A DNA stretch of 64,000 nt from Bartonella birtlesii IBS 325 (GTDB lineage: Bacteria > Pseudomonadota > Alphaproteobacteria > Rhizobiales > Rhizobiaceae). Positions 1 through 9,575 of this stretch are shown here, piece after piece. The number at the start of each line of letters is the position of its first letter. The stretch's first letter is position 1. The DNA lies in contig NZ_CM001557.1 in the NCBI RefSeq assembly GCF_000273375.1, forward strand, positions 1,769,910-1,833,909, written 5' to 3'. The notes under the pieces were generated by a model. The model searched no databases, was not told where the DNA came from, and saw nothing but the letters and a program-made list of their open reading frames with translations. Both the position numbers and the translations under genes were made by a program.

Positions 1-1
1 T

Positions 2-865
2 ATTCTTGAAAAACCTTTTCGCCCAAAGTTAACCAAAGAAGGTGAACGCCATCCTGTCACAAAAGACCTTGCAACACTTAACCTTCCAGCCTCCCAGTGG
101 GGACGTTGGCTACGACAAATTGCTATTCAAGATGCACACAAAGGTACAGTTCTCATGAAAGGTGCAGATGAACAACCACTTTTACTTCTTTCCCACGTGG
201 GTAAGGGACGTGTGGGTATGTTACTTTCCGATGAAAGTTGGCTTTGGGCAAGAGGTTTCGAAGGTGGAGGACCTTACGCAGCCCTTTATCGCCGCATTGC
301 CCATTGGCTTATGAAAGAACCAGAACTTGAAGAAGAAAAATTAACTGCCACCAGCGCCCATCATCATTTAACCATTCGTCGCCAAACACTCAAAGAACAT
401 CCAGAACCAGCCGAAATAACTTTTCCCTCAAAGAAAAAAGAAAATATCACTCTTACAAAAAAGCAAGAAGGTGTTTTTACAGCAACAATTAAGACTGATG
501 AGACAGGAATTTTTACCATTAAAAACGGTGAGTTAACAACGCTCTCTTCTGTAGGGATACATAATAATCTCGAATTGTTTGACTTAATTTCAACGAAAGA
601 AAAACTAGCCCCTATTATTAAACACACTGGCGGTCATATCGCACGTTTACACAATACAGAAAAAGGAGGTATTCATCTTCCTCCACTCAAGCTGATTCAA
701 TCACAAACAAACACAATATCCCCCCTCCCTCGTGCAATTGTTCTAAAAGATGCAACAGAAACCCGTTTAATCAATACTTCCTCTTTTCCAATCTTTTCTG
801 GTTTCTTTGCACTCCTTGCTTGTCTTTTACTGTTGAACAGCATGTGGTACCGTGAAAGCCGTTAA
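2..865 (+). CDS. C-terminal part of a large membrane protein (glutamine-amidotransferase-like family), cut by window edge
   Basis: The frame is open from base 2 to a TAA at 863-865, so the gene starts before the window; 287 codons are visible. A stretch reading LLLSHVGKGRVGMLLSDES followed by WLWARGFEGGGPY matches my memory of the C-terminal domain of large (about 650-950 residue) rhizobial membrane proteins that sit beside MoxR ATPase, DUF58 and DUF4159 genes. The visible part ends with one hydrophobic segment (FPIFSGFFALLACLLLLNSM) and a short charged tail. No catalytic residues are in this fragment, and the upstream neighbours that would confirm the family are outside the window. Function is unknown in the family. 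Confidence 0.7.
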   Translation: MLEKPFRPKLTKEGERHPVTKDLATLNLPASQWGRWLRQIAIQDAHKGTVLMKGADEQPLLLLSHVGKGRVGMLLSDESWLWARGFEGGGPYAALYRRIAHWLMKEPELEEEKLTATSAHHHLTIRRQTLKEHPEPAEITFPSKKKENITLTKKQEGVFTATIKTDETGIFTIKNGELTTLSSVGIHNNLELFDLISTKEKLAPIIKHTGGHIARLHNTEKGGIHLPPLKLIQSQTNTISPLPRAIVLKDATETRLINTSSFPIFSGFFALLACLLLLNSMWYRESR

Positions 866-1123
866 AAAGCCCTAAAGTTTAAGGCACAATTTTAAAATAG
901 GAGTACATTCTACCAAAATATACACCAATAAGATAAAGAACAATGTAGAATATCATGCCATCCCTTTATCATGCAAAAACCAATGAAGCATGAATTTCCC
1001 AAAAGCTTTCTCTTTTTGACCAATTTTTTTGCATTTTACAATTTTTTTTACCCTCAAAATACCTCCGCTTGTCCTATACGATTTTTGATTGCCTAAATCA
1101 TTTTCAACGTTATGCTAACAACT

Positions 1124-2014
1124 ATGTTTTACCTTGCCCATATATCGGATGTCCATCTTGCACCACTACCGCAACCTTCTCTCTTTGAACTTTGTGGCAA
1201 ACGTCTTACCGGCTATCTTAATTGGCAAAAAAAACGTAAGAACCAAATGGCAACAAATGTCCTAGAAATTTTAATGAACAGCTTGAAAAAGATACATCCA
1301 GATCATTTGGTCATCTCTGGTGATCTTGTCAATCTTGCTCTTGATAAAGAATTTGAACAAGCACGTTATTGGTTACTTAACCAAGGAAGACCGCAAAATA
1401 TTTCTTTAACATTTGGCAATCATGATGCCTACGTCCGTGGAGCTTTTCAAAAAGCCTGTAGTGTTTTCAAACCTTGGATAGAAGGTGATTTCCCTCAAAA
1501 ACATGCCCTTCCCTTTCCTTATATGCGTATTCGCAATAATGTTGCTATTATAGGTGCTTCCTCAGCCATTGCGACACCACCTTTTCTTGCTTCCGGTTAT
1601 TTTGGCAATAGACAAGCGCAATTTTTATCACAACTTTTAAATGAAGCAGCAACACGTAATCTTTTTCGTGTTGTTATAATCCATCACCCTCCCTTTCATC
1701 ATGCAGCCTCTTGGCATAAAAAATTATGGGGTATTGAGCGTTTTCTAAATATTATTAAACATCACGGCTGTGAACTCGTTCTTCATGGACATACCCATCT
1801 CTCCACACTGATAACCATTCAAGGAACCACGGGGGAAATTCCTATTGTTGGTATTTCTTCTGCATCACAAGCTTTTGGTGATAAAAAACCACCTGCAAGC
1901 TTTAACTTATTTGCCATTGATGGAGACAGCTCTCAGTGGCATTGCCAACTGCAACGCCATAGCCTTATCAATCAAAAAAATGAGATAGCCTGTACTGAAA
2001 TAATTGATCTTTAA
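1124..2014 (+). CDS. calcineurin-like metallophosphoesterase
   Basis: Binuclear-metal phosphoesterase with the full motif set. Counted from an upstream ATG at 1112, these are D13-V-H15, G70-D71, G102-N-H104-D105, H191-H192 and G226-H-T-H229. The family includes cyclic-nucleotide (CpdA-like) and other phosphodiesterases; the substrate cannot be read from sequence. I prefer the ATG at 1124 because homologues begin a few residues before the D-x-H motif (MFYLAHISDVHL); 1112 adds four residues. Neither start has a clear Shine-Dalgarno. No signal peptide or membrane segment, so cytosolic. It stands alone: the gene before ends 250 bases upstream and the next gene is on the other strand. Confidence 0.88.
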   Translation: MFYLAHISDVHLAPLPQPSLFELCGKRLTGYLNWQKKRKNQMATNVLEILMNSLKKIHPDHLVISGDLVNLALDKEFEQARYWLLNQGRPQNISLTFGNHDAYVRGAFQKACSVFKPWIEGDFPQKHALPFPYMRIRNNVAIIGASSAIATPPFLASGYFGNRQAQFLSQLLNEAATRNLFRVVIIHHPPFHHAASWHKKLWGIERFLNIIKHHGCELVLHGHTHLSTLITIQGTTGEIPIVGISSASQAFGDKKPPASFNLFAIDGDSSQWHCQLQRHSLINQKNEIACTEIIDL

Positions 2015-2382
2015 ACACTTTATCAACACAATCAAAAAGTTATCAAAATAACCTAAAATGACAATATATTTTGCTTTATAATTCTTTCAAAAACAATTTT
2101 TCTTCTACCTCACCTATGAGAGCAAAGATTCTTAACCATAAAGCTGATAACAGATTGATTTCTTTTCAAAAAGCTCTCCACACATATCATTTAAGTGATT
2201 TTACAAGCTTACTTGGCAAATTATATTCTGAGTATTTTTTTCACTTTACTCTTTCGTTCTCATTTATACAAAACAAAACGTAAAGCAAAAAGAGAAAACC
2301 ATTGTATTTTTAAGATACATCAATATACCCTACCCCAAAGAACAATATTGTATGCATCTGATAAGTAATCTAAGAAATTTTT
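2015..2382. other. intergenic, no gene seen
   Basis: Gap between two convergent genes. A 70-codon frame at 2071-2283 is low-complexity and AT-driven with no recognisable domain, so I do not call it. No clear terminator hairpin with a T-run was seen. Confidence 0.5.
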
Positions 2383-3291
2383 TCATATAAAAGGAATCAC
2401 CGTTGTGCCTAGAGGTAATTTTGCCTCTTCTTCAGGCTCGACATGAATAGAAATACGCACATTATCAAATTCTTTTTGCAGGGCAGCTTCGATTTTATCG
2501 CAAATTTTATGGGCTTCTCCAACCGACATTACAGCTGGCACAACCAAATGAAACTCTATAAAAGTTACTCTACCAGCAACACGCGTAAGCAGATCATGTA
2601 CTTCAAGTGCACCATGTGCATTTGCAGAAATAAGCTCACGAATCCGCACAGTTTCATTCAATTTAACTCCAACATCCATTAAACCTTGAATAGCACTGTT
2701 AATGACTTTCCAACCCTGCAAAAGAATATTGATGGCAACAATGATTGCTAAAATTGGATCTAAAATCCCCCAGCCACTGAAGAAACCAGCAAGCAAACCA
2801 ATTAAAATAGCAAGTGAGGTAAAAACATCTGTGATAAAATGCATTCCATCAGCTTTAAGAGCTGGCGAACGATGCATTTTTCCCTGATGAATCAAAATCC
2901 AGCCCCACATGCAATTTATAACACTGGCAAGAAGATGAATAACGAGCCATATTCCTGGATTTTGCAATAATTTAACGGTTGAGAGAGCCATCCATGCTTC
3001 TCTCAAAATGATAATTGCAGCAACAATGATCAAGATTCCTTCAAGAATCGCAGAAAAATATTCTGCCTTATGATGCCCAAAAGGGTGATTGTGATCTGCC
3101 GGTTTCATACTAACTTTTACAGCCCACCATGCTGCTAATGAGGCAAGTATATTAACAATTGATTCCAATGCATCAGAATAAAGCGCAACTGAACCAGTGA
3201 TATCATATGCCCAATATTTCAAAGCAAAAACAATACATGCAACGAAGATAGAGTATACAGTTAAGCTTTGTATATTGATTCTGGCACCCAT
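2383..3291 (-). CDS. cation diffusion facilitator (CDF) family metal transporter
   Basis: Inner-membrane proton-coupled efflux of a divalent metal (Zn, Fe or Mn class). About six hydrophobic segments cover residues 10-200, followed by a cytosolic C-terminal domain of about 90 residues, the normal CDF layout at 302 aa. Family marks are SDALES (39-44) in TM2, HPFGHHKAE (69-77) after it and H151-x3-D155 in TM5. The TM2 site reads D40-x2-E43 rather than the D-x3-D of FieF, so metal choice is uncertain. The C-terminus ends with a hydrophobic IPFI. Start is the ATG at 3291. Its only near upstream neighbour on this strand is the small RNA about 470 bases away. Confidence 0.88.
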   Translation of the reverse strand: MGARINIQSLTVYSIFVACIVFALKYWAYDITGSVALYSDALESIVNILASLAAWWAVKVSMKPADHNHPFGHHKAEYFSAILEGILIIVAAIIILREAWMALSTVKLLQNPGIWLVIHLLASVINCMWGWILIHQGKMHRSPALKADGMHFITDVFTSLAILIGLLAGFFSGWGILDPILAIIVAINILLQGWKVINSAIQGLMDVGVKLNETVRIRELISANAHGALEVHDLLTRVAGRVTFIEFHLVVPAVMSVGEAHKICDKIEAALQKEFDNVRISIHVEPEEEAKLPLGTTVIPFI

Positions 3292-3760
3292 ATAACCACG
3301 CCCATTCTTCTTTATGAAATAAGGAAATAGTCCCTTATGTATTTTTGATATACTCTCAATAGTCCCACAATATCATAGAAGCTTTATAATATCATAAATG
3401 AATCTTACAGCCCGCCTTGTCATTTCAGTACCACCCCTGTTACACAACATAGCAAATAAAAGAATGTGAATATCGCCCAACAACAAACAAAAAGCGCTTT
3501 TTAAACAACCAAGCGATATTATCTCATCAATTTTTAAATAACTTCATAGCACTTGCTCCCATAAGTGAAAAAACAGCTATTATTGTTATCCATTTTTTGT
3601 AAAACTAAAATTACGTAATATATCAACATCATTGTACACAATAAAAAGAGCGCTTAAGCATTTTACTGCAACTTTACATCTCAACTCTATCAAAAAATAC
3701 AACTACGAAAACAACTTGAAAATGCTTTTCAGAAATAAAAAAGAGAAACCATTATTTCCT

Positions 3761-3795
3761 AAAAAAAGAATCTGGGCATTGGGGACCCAGATTCT
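3761..3795 (-). terminator. Rho-independent terminator of the 3.8-kb small RNA
   Basis: Perfect 10-bp stem AGAATCTGGG/CCCAGATTCT (3767-3776 with 3786-3795) and a 9-base loop, followed on the minus strand by a run of seven T. One of the cleanest terminators in the window. Confidence 0.85.
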
Positions 3796-3893
3796 TTTCC
3801 CTTAAAACTTAAGGGCATGCAGAGCTTAGGAAATAGCGGGGACCTAAGGCCCTGCACCCGATACGAAAACAACTATATTGTACCGCACTCGGT
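3761..3893 (-). ncRNA. candidate small RNA of about 133 nt, family not assigned
   Basis: A self-contained transcription unit on the minus strand: a consensus promoter at 3900-3928 and a perfect terminator at 3761-3795, with no open frame between. The RNA should fold into a long hairpin (3813-3859: GGGUGCAG paired with CUGCAUGCCC, then CCUUAGG with CCUAAG, with a C-rich loop UCCCCGCUAUUU), a second hairpin CCCUUAA-GUU-UUAAGGG (3799-3815) and the terminator. The first two hairpins share the CCC at 3813-3815, so they compete, which would allow a switch. It could be a trans-acting sRNA or one of the structured alphaproteobacterial RNA motifs (the speF motif comes to mind), but I cannot confirm a family. 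The CDF gene begins about 470 bases downstream, beyond the terminator. Confidence 0.65.
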
Positions 3894-3899
3894 ATTATC

Positions 3900-3928
3900 G
3901 ATATATATCAATGGTTGTATTATGTCAA
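3900..3928 (-). promoter_or_regulatory. promoter of the small RNA
   Basis: On the minus strand TTGACA (3928-3923), a 17-base spacer and TATATC (3905-3900). The -35 is a perfect consensus and the spacing ideal, placing the start near 3893. Confidence 0.7.
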
Positions 3929-3999
3929 CATGATTTCTAGTATAAGTTTTAAAATAATGGAATTTTTTATCTTTCTTAAAAAAATATTAAAACTCCCAT

Positions 4000-4869
4000 A
4001 TGCATTTAAATATTACAACAATCTATGAAACTGATGATCCACATTTGAAAGACTATCACAACATCCGTGAAAAAGATCTTGTTGGACGACGACACCAATT
4101 TATAGCTGAAGGTAAAGTTATATTATCGGCATTACTAAATTCGAAAGAATTTTCTGCTCTTTCACTGCTCATAGTGGTAGAACGTCTTCCCAGACTTATG
4201 CCCCTTTTAGAAAAAACACAACCTACATGCCCTATTTACTGCGTTTCGCAGAACATCATGGACAATATCATCGGTTTTCACGTTCATCGCGGTATACTTG
4301 GTATCGGAAAACGCAAAATGCTCCCATCATTACAAAATTTTTTACAAGACCTTCCGACAAAAGCTTTGATTTTAGTTTTATGTGGTATTTCGAATCATGA
4401 TAATATGGGGAGCATTTTTCGCAATGCAGCTGCCTTTGCTAGTAATGGTATTATTATTGATAAAACCTCATGTGATCCGCTTTACCGTAAATCAATCAGA
4501 GTTTCTGCTGGTGCTGCTCTCGAAGTACCTTACACGCAAGGTGCTGATATTCATGATATTATAGCAACTCTAAACGCTGCAGATTTCCATCTCTATGCAC
4601 TTTCTCCCTCTGCCCCATACACACTAAAACACGCACACCCCCAAAAAAGGATAGCGCTTATTTTAGGAACAGAAGGTGATGGGTTACCAACCCATGTATT
4701 ACAAAAAACAGAAACCTTATGCATTCCTATGGCTTATGGTTTCGACAGTCTTAACGTTGCTACAGCTTCAGGCATTGCACTTGCCCATTTCAGCGATTTC
4801 GATAAACTTTCTAAAGAAAACACTCCCGAAAACCATAAAAAAATCCATAACACAGGTTATTATTTATAA
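4000..4869 (+). CDS. TrmH (SpoU) family RNA 2'-O-ribose methyltransferase
   Basis: SAM-dependent ribose methylation of rRNA or tRNA by the knotted SPOUT fold. All three SpoU motifs are present: motif 1 with N135, G137 and R141 (N-x-G-x-I-F-R-N), motif 2 ILGTEGDGLP (221-230) with E225, and motif 3 around 242-255 (IPMAYGFDSLNVATA). The first 110 residues form the usual substrate-binding extension. Length 289 aa fits RlmB/TsnR-like enzymes, but which nucleotide is modified cannot be told. It converges with mnmA, 17 bases between stops. Confidence 0.88.
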   Translation: MHLNITTIYETDDPHLKDYHNIREKDLVGRRHQFIAEGKVILSALLNSKEFSALSLLIVVERLPRLMPLLEKTQPTCPIYCVSQNIMDNIIGFHVHRGILGIGKRKMLPSLQNFLQDLPTKALILVLCGISNHDNMGSIFRNAAAFASNGIIIDKTSCDPLYRKSIRVSAGAALEVPYTQGADIHDIIATLNAADFHLYALSPSAPYTLKHAHPQKRIALILGTEGDGLPTHVLQKTETLCIPMAYGFDSLNVATASGIALAHFSDFDKLSKENTPENHKKIHNTGYYL

Positions 4870-4886
4870 AAAATCGTTGTTGTAAA

Positions 4887-6089
4887 TTAGGAAGAAACAG
4901 CAGTTTTTGTTTTCAGATTGCATAACAGGCGCTTCAACATCACCTCAGTATCAGCAGCACGTTCTGAACGGCTTACAAACCCTCCCCCAAGAACACGTGC
5001 CGCATCATGATTTCCATCATAAAGAACACAAGCCTGTCCTGGTGCAACAGCATTTTCACGTTCTAATAAGTCAACAGAAAAAACACCTTCTTGATAATGC
5101 AAACGAGCAAGATGAGGAGGACGTGTTGAACGAACTTTTACAGCTACCTCAATGCCATCGGTAGGAAAACTGTCTAAGGACTCATCACCCAGCCAATTTA
5201 CATCACGCAAAAAGAGCTTATGCGTTTCCAACATTTCACGTGGTCCGACAATAACGCGCGCATTTTCCACATCGAGATAAACCACGTAAAGCGCTTTTCC
5301 TGTTGCAACACCAATACCACGACGTTGCCCAACAGTATAATTAACAATTCCTGCATGTTTTCCTAAAATCTGTCCATCAATATGCACAATAGCCCCAGGA
5401 GTGGCTGCTTCTGGACGCAGTTTTGCGATAACATCAGAATATTTTCCTTGTGGAACAAAACAAATATCTTGGCTATCATGCTTATTAGCAACTACAAAGC
5501 CCATTTCTGCCGCTATTTCACGAACACGCATTTTTGGAAGATCTCCAAGGGGAAAACGCAAATAATCAATCTGCTCCTGTGTTGTTGCAAAAAGAAAATA
5601 ACTCTGATCACGATCAGCGTCCAAAGGACGAAAAAGTGCCCGATGTGCCCCATGAGAACGTGAACGAATATAATGCCCCGTTGCTAAAGCATCCGCACCT
5701 AACTGGCGCGCAGTCACTAATAAATCAGCAAACTTTACAGTCTGATTGCACGCGACACATGGTACAGGCGTCTCACCATGTGCATAACTTTCTGCAAAAG
5801 GATCAATCACAGCTTCACGAAATCGCTTTTCATAGTCAAGAACATAATGAGGTATTCCTAATGTTTCTGCGACACGGCGCGCATCTTCAATATCTTGTCC
5901 AGCACAACATGCCCCCACCCGATGTACTGCAGCACCATGATCATAAAGCTGCAATGTAATGCCAATAACATTATACCCTTCCTTTTTCAAAAGGCCTGCA
6001 ACAACCGATGAATCAACTCCCCCCGACATCGCTACAACGATACGGGAACTCTCAGGTGGTCCTGGCAAATCAAGACTATTCAAAAACAT
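4887..6089 (-). CDS. mnmA: tRNA-specific 2-thiouridylase MnmA
   Basis: Thiolates U34 of Lys, Glu and Gln tRNAs using ATP and persulfide sulfur passed down a relay. The PP-loop is at 20-28 (AMSGGVDSS). The catalytic cysteines are C114 (in [11 protein letters not shown]) and C210 (in DSQDICF), which form the persulfide and disulfide pair. GQRRGIGV lies in the central tRNA-binding domain and a beta-barrel C-terminus completes the protein. At 400 aa it is slightly longer than E. coli MnmA, mainly through about 15 extra N-terminal residues. The + strand frames inside it are shadows. Confidence 0.96.
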   Translation of the reverse strand: MFLNSLDLPGPPESSRIVVAMSGGVDSSVVAGLLKKEGYNVIGITLQLYDHGAAVHRVGACCAGQDIEDARRVAETLGIPHYVLDYEKRFREAVIDPFAESYAHGETPVPCVACNQTVKFADLLVTARQLGADALATGHYIRSRSHGAHRALFRPLDADRDQSYFLFATTQEQIDYLRFPLGDLPKMRVREIAAEMGFVVANKHDSQDICFVPQGKYSDVIAKLRPEAATPGAIVHIDGQILGKHAGIVNYTVGQRRGIGVATGKALYVVYLDVENARVIVGPREMLETHKLFLRDVNWLGDESLDSFPTDGIEVAVKVRSTRPPHLARLHYQEGVFSVDLLERENAVAPGQACVLYDGNHDAARVLGGGFVSRSERAADTEVMLKRLLCNLKTKTAVSS

Positions 6090-6449
6090 ATATTCATTCT
6101 CTATTTGTGGATTGCTATTCGTTGATGACCTTCTGAGTGCTATTTATTGCTATTATGCTATTCATTATTCTCTTATATTGTTTTTTTACCCTTTCTACAA
6201 CCAATAGCACTACTCTACTTAAAAGTGACTGCAAACAAAAAAGAGTGATGGAAATAAGGCACAAACAAAATCCTTTTTTCTTTAAAAAATCGAACCAAAA
6301 CGTTGTAAAAAACGATTTTACACGCTTAACTTTGCAGGATATTTTATCTGCAGGCTTATTTTATTAATTTTTTTCAACCCGTTTAGCTCTTTTTTAAATC
6401 TCATGTTTTACAAACGAATCAAATCCTTGACTCAAGGTAGAGAATAGTA
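6090..6449. other. divergent intergenic region between mnmA and sciP
   Basis: AT-rich region that must hold promoters for both genes. A partial CtrA-like element (TTAA, seven bases, then CAAC) lies about 75-90 bases before sciP, near 6363. Small frames here show no domain. Nothing else seen. Confidence 0.4.
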
Positions 6450-6725
6450 ATGTCTAATCTAATAAAAGCACAAATGAAATATGTTATTGGGCCAGATGGA
6501 AGTCCACTTACAATTGCTGACCTACCGCCAAAAACAACAAGGCGTTGGGTAATCCGTCGCAAAGCTGAAGTTGTTGCAGCTGTCAGAGGTGGATTGTTAA
6601 GTCTTGATGAGGCGTGCCAACGTTATACTTTGACCGTAGAAGAATTTCTTTCGTGGCAAAGTTTAATTGATGAACACGGTTTAGCCGGATTACGCACCAC
6701 CAGAATCCAACATTACAGGCACTAA
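6450..6725 (+). CDS. sciP: CtrA inhibitor SciP (DUF1153 family)
   Basis: Small helix-turn-helix protein of 91 aa. In Caulobacter, SciP binds CtrA (and DNA) and blocks CtrA-dependent transcription late in the cycle; DUF1153 is that family. The sequence shows the hallmark opening (YVIGPDGSPLTIADLPP, 11-27), then RRWVIRRKAEVVAAVRGG and a second helical part LDEACQRYTLTVEEFLSWQ, a trihelical HTH-like core. Start is the ATG at 6450 after GGTAGAGA. The location about 1 kb from ctrA supports the call. A terminator follows at 6769. Confidence 0.9.
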   Translation: MSNLIKAQMKYVIGPDGSPLTIADLPPKTTRRWVIRRKAEVVAAVRGGLLSLDEACQRYTLTVEEFLSWQSLIDEHGLAGLRTTRIQHYRH

Positions 6726-6768
6726 TTGCCAATGATAATAATTCGATAACAGCTTAAAACACTTTTAG

Positions 6769-6803
6769 AACAGCCAAATTCAACAAAAGTTTGGCTGTTT
6801 TTT
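6769..6803 (+). terminator. Rho-independent terminator after sciP
   Basis: Stem AACAGCCAAA (6769-6778) with TTTGGCTGTT (6790-6799), an 11-base loop and a T-run to 6803. It lies 44 bases after the sciP stop. The A-tract before the left arm may also serve the convergent FliJ-like gene. Confidence 0.8.
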
Positions 6804-6856
6804 ATACTTTAGCCCATATATATTTCAAAATATTTATCTCTAAACGACAGCTTTTA

Positions 6857-7243
6857 TTAACCAGTCATTGAATGAGATTGAATGAAAACGCTCTTATCAT
6901 CCGTTAATGCTTTCTTTTCCCGTACCTCAAAAAGCTGTGCACGTTGCAACTCTCCATTGATTTCATGAAGAATCACTTCAGCATTCGTTTTTTGAAGCTG
7001 CAAATCACGAATCGAATTTACAAGATTATCGCGTCTTTGCCGTGCTGCACGAGCCAAAGCGGAATATGCAAAATGGTGAACATCATGGTTTCCAGATTTA
7101 CGTTCTTCATGGATAATTTGCGCTTCTAGCTCTAAAACCATTCGCTCAAATTCTGCAATCATCATCTCAAGCTGTGCAATTTCACGACGCTTCCCACGCA
7201 TTTGAAACATCCTTAACCGCACCATACTTTCTCGTGGCTTCAT
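6857..7243 (-). CDS. FliJ-like coiled-coil protein next to ctrA
   Basis: A 128-aa, highly charged helical protein predicted to be almost entirely coiled coil (heptads through EIAQLEMMIAEFERMVLELEAQI and the region after it). In rhizobia and Brucella a gene at this position is annotated as flagellar export protein FliJ, the general chaperone that escorts substrates to the export gate. No other flagellar gene is in the window. I choose the ATG at 7243 (MKPRESMVRL): the longer frame to 7273 lacks support. The gene is divergent from ctrA. In a non-flagellated Bartonella its role would have to be something else. Confidence 0.65.
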   Translation of the reverse strand: MKPRESMVRLRMFQMRGKRREIAQLEMMIAEFERMVLELEAQIIHEERKSGNHDVHHFAYSALARAARQRRDNLVNSIRDLQLQKTNAEVILHEINGELQRAQLFEVREKKALTDDKSVFIQSHSMTG

Positions 7244-7584
7244 ACTTACTACTCCTTGATTACGCCAACTCAAAATTCACATTCGCACTCTTATACATAT
7301 ACTGTTAGTTACACTTTCTTTGACAAAAACAATCCATTTTAAAATTTACCATTATCATTTTCTGTTTTTCCTCAAAGCGCCTACGAACAAAACCTGCTTA
7401 AAAAAATAACTATTTCTTCACTCTTCACTTCTACTATAGAGCAAAGAGGTTTAAAGCTCAGTAAACAAACAATGAAATTTTAAAAAAGAAACCAAAGTAA
7501 TCTTTTACAAAACTTTCTTAAAGTTAAAATTTAGTGGAAAAAGCGCTTTAATTTCTTTATAAAGTTAAAAAATATGTTATTTTC

Positions 7585-7599
7585 TTAAAAAATTTTTAA
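7585..7599 (+). promoter_or_regulatory. CtrA-binding box upstream of ctrA
   Basis: Exact TTAA-N7-TTAA (7585-7588 and 7596-7599), the full CtrA recognition motif. It lies 216 bases before the ctrA start and in the shared region with the FliJ-like gene. CtrA autoregulation is known in Caulobacter and Brucella. The region is AT-rich, so a chance match is possible. Confidence 0.6.
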
Positions 7600-7814
7600 C
7601 CTCTTTCAAAATAAAAATATTTTGTTAACCACTTTCATGGATAGTGGGGAATTCGGTGGTGATTGTTGCGCGTACTACTGAAATATTCATAAACACTTTA
7701 TATTATTTAAGTGTTTGATTTCATCAATGTATTTTATAAACAGTGGTTTTGCCAGCTGCTATAAAATGTAAGGTGCTTCTTCTGATTCGTAAGGAGCAAA
7801 GTGAGGGATCTAAA

Positions 7815-8516
7815 ATGCGCGTATTATTAATTGAAGATGATAAAGCAATGACTCAAAGCATTGAGCTTATGCTAAAGTCAGCAAACTTTAATGTTTATAT
7901 CACTGATTTAGGTGAAGAAGGAGTTGATTTAGGAAAGCTTTATGATTACGATATCATCTTGCTCGATTTAAATTTGCCCGATATGTCAGGCTATGATGTC
8001 CTACGGACTTTAAGGTTGGCAAAAATAAAAACCCCTGTTCTTATCCTTTCTGGTATGAATGCTATTGAAGATAAGGTACGTGGTTTTGGCTTTGGTGCAG
8101 ATGATTATATGACGAAACCTTTCCACAAGGATGAACTTATTGCGCGGATTCATGCAGTTGTTCGTCGCTCGAAAGGACATGCGCAATCCGTTATTGTTAC
8201 CGGTGATCTCACCGTTAATCTTGACGCAAAAACCGTTGAAGTTGCTGGGCATCCTGTTCATTTAACCGGTAAGGAATATCAGATGCTAGAACTTCTCTCT
8301 CTACGCAAAGGTACAACACTCACCAAAGAAATGTTTCTCAATCATCTCTACGGTGGAATGGATGAACCAGAACTAAAAATTATTGATGTTTTTATCTGCA
8401 AACTACGGAAAAAATTGGAAGCTGTCTCTTCTCGTGTAAACTACATTGATACAGTTTGGGGACGTGGTTATGTGTTACGTGATCCAATTGAAGAAGACGT
8501 ACGTAAAACCGCTTAA
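7815..8516 (+). CDS. ctrA: cell-cycle response regulator CtrA
   Basis: OmpR/PhoB-class master regulator of the alphaproteobacterial cell cycle. The receiver domain (1-115) has the acidic pocket E7-D8-D9, phosphoacceptor D51 (in LLDLNLPD), and the conserved S/T and K ([12 protein letters not shown]). The winged-helix DNA-binding domain (about 125-225) includes [12 protein letters not shown] and [12 protein letters not shown]. At 233 aa it equals CtrA length exactly. The frame extends upstream to 7743, but [10 protein letters not shown] at 7815 is the universal CtrA start. The C-terminus here is EEDVRKTA; the last two residues should be checked against the ClpXP-type AA-like degron. A terminator follows at 8538. 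Confidence 0.97.
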   Translation: MRVLLIEDDKAMTQSIELMLKSANFNVYITDLGEEGVDLGKLYDYDIILLDLNLPDMSGYDVLRTLRLAKIKTPVLILSGMNAIEDKVRGFGFGADDYMTKPFHKDELIARIHAVVRRSKGHAQSVIVTGDLTVNLDAKTVEVAGHPVHLTGKEYQMLELLSLRKGTTLTKEMFLNHLYGGMDEPELKIIDVFICKLRKKLEAVSSRVNYIDTVWGRGYVLRDPIEEDVRKTA

Positions 8517-8537
8517 GCTGTGAAAATGCACATTTAT

Positions 8538-8569
8538 AAAATCTCGGAGTGTAGCGGGCCGAGATTTTT
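8538..8569 (+). terminator. Rho-independent terminator after ctrA
   Basis: Stem AAATCTCGG (8539-8547) with CCGAGATTT (8559-8567), loop of 11, T-run to 8569, 22 bases after the ctrA stop. Confidence 0.85.
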
Positions 8570-8723
8570 CCCTATTACAAGAAGTTTGTATACTAGAGAT
8601 CTCTTCACAGAGTGTTTAAAATTTTTAAAAACGTAACCCTCCCTTTTAAGGATATATTCTTACCACTTACAGAGACCATTTCATCCATCTTTTCCAAATA
8701 CGGTTTCAGCATTTTTATCTTAT

Positions 8724-9362
8724 TCAAAGTTCTTTCGTACTTTCTAAAATAACACAACATTCAGTTTCTTTGATATTTATTTTCATCTCTGTCATTTGAG
8801 CAAGTAACAGCGTGTAATAAAATTGGATGATATGCGCATCAATCAATTCTTCCTGAATTTCTCCATTACATAAAGCAGTAAAATGAGCCGGAATACGAAG
8901 AGTTTTACCACTGATTTCAAATCGAAAAGAACGTTTACTTTCATCCTGCAAAATCATAACAATAATTTCTCCTCCACGAGAAACCGTTGTGTTTGCAATC
9001 AATAACAAATTAAGCAAAAATTTCACCTCATTTTTTGGTAAAAGCAAAGAGGGAGCTTGCCACTTTAAAATTGCCTTTTCTTCCTTCATATATTGTTGGG
9101 CCACTTGTTCAGCCGAACGTGTATCTATTTGTCCCCCGCTAGACCCTACAAAACCAAACGCTAATCGTGCAAATTGTAGACGTGCAGAAGCACTAGCAAC
9201 GGAACAACGAACCAATTGCAAAGCATCTTCTTCAGCCCCTCCCTCATCATAAAGCTCCATAGCATTTTGAATAGCCCCAACAGGTGAAATCAAATCATGG
9301 CAAATACGACTACAAAGCAAAGCAGCAAGATCTGTAGGCTTTAAAGAAACAGCGCATGTCAT
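8724..9362 (-). CDS. chpT: histidine phosphotransferase ChpT
   Basis: Relays phosphate from hybrid kinase CckA to CtrA (and CpdR). The DHp-like helical hairpin contains H22 in SRICHDLISPVGAI, the ChpT phosphoacceptor region, followed by a degenerate ATPase-like domain (about 85-212) lacking the N and G boxes, as ChpT does. Length 212 aa is normal. It converges with ctrA, with 207 bases between stops; clustering with ctrA and sciP supports the role. Start ATG at 9362. Confidence 0.9.
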   Translation of the reverse strand: MTCAVSLKPTDLAALLCSRICHDLISPVGAIQNAMELYDEGGAEEDALQLVRCSVASASARLQFARLAFGFVGSSGGQIDTRSAEQVAQQYMKEEKAILKWQAPSLLLPKNEVKFLLNLLLIANTTVSRGGEIIVMILQDESKRSFRFEISGKTLRIPAHFTALCNGEIQEELIDAHIIQFYYTLLLAQMTEMKINIKETECCVILESTKEL

Positions 9363-9575
9363 AGTTATTGAGAACTCCTAAGATTTAAAAAGCTTCCTTT
9401 TAAAACAAAACTCTTAACATCTCATGCATAGAGAGAAAAAACTTTAATAATCACGCTAATTTTTTTCAGAAACAATGCGAAAATTTAAAAAATCTTACAT
9501 CTTATTTTTTATTTGAATAGAATGAGAATTCTAATATTATAATTTCATTTGTAACTAATAAAAGGGAAAATTTTC

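Noticed and set aside
2071..2283. 70-codon plus-strand frame
   Set aside because: Phe/Ser-rich low-complexity product in a gap between convergent genes; no initiation signal.
5534..5959. 141-codon plus-strand frame
   Set aside because: Lies wholly antisense to mnmA, has His/Gln-rich composition typical of a shadow frame and no RBS or domain.
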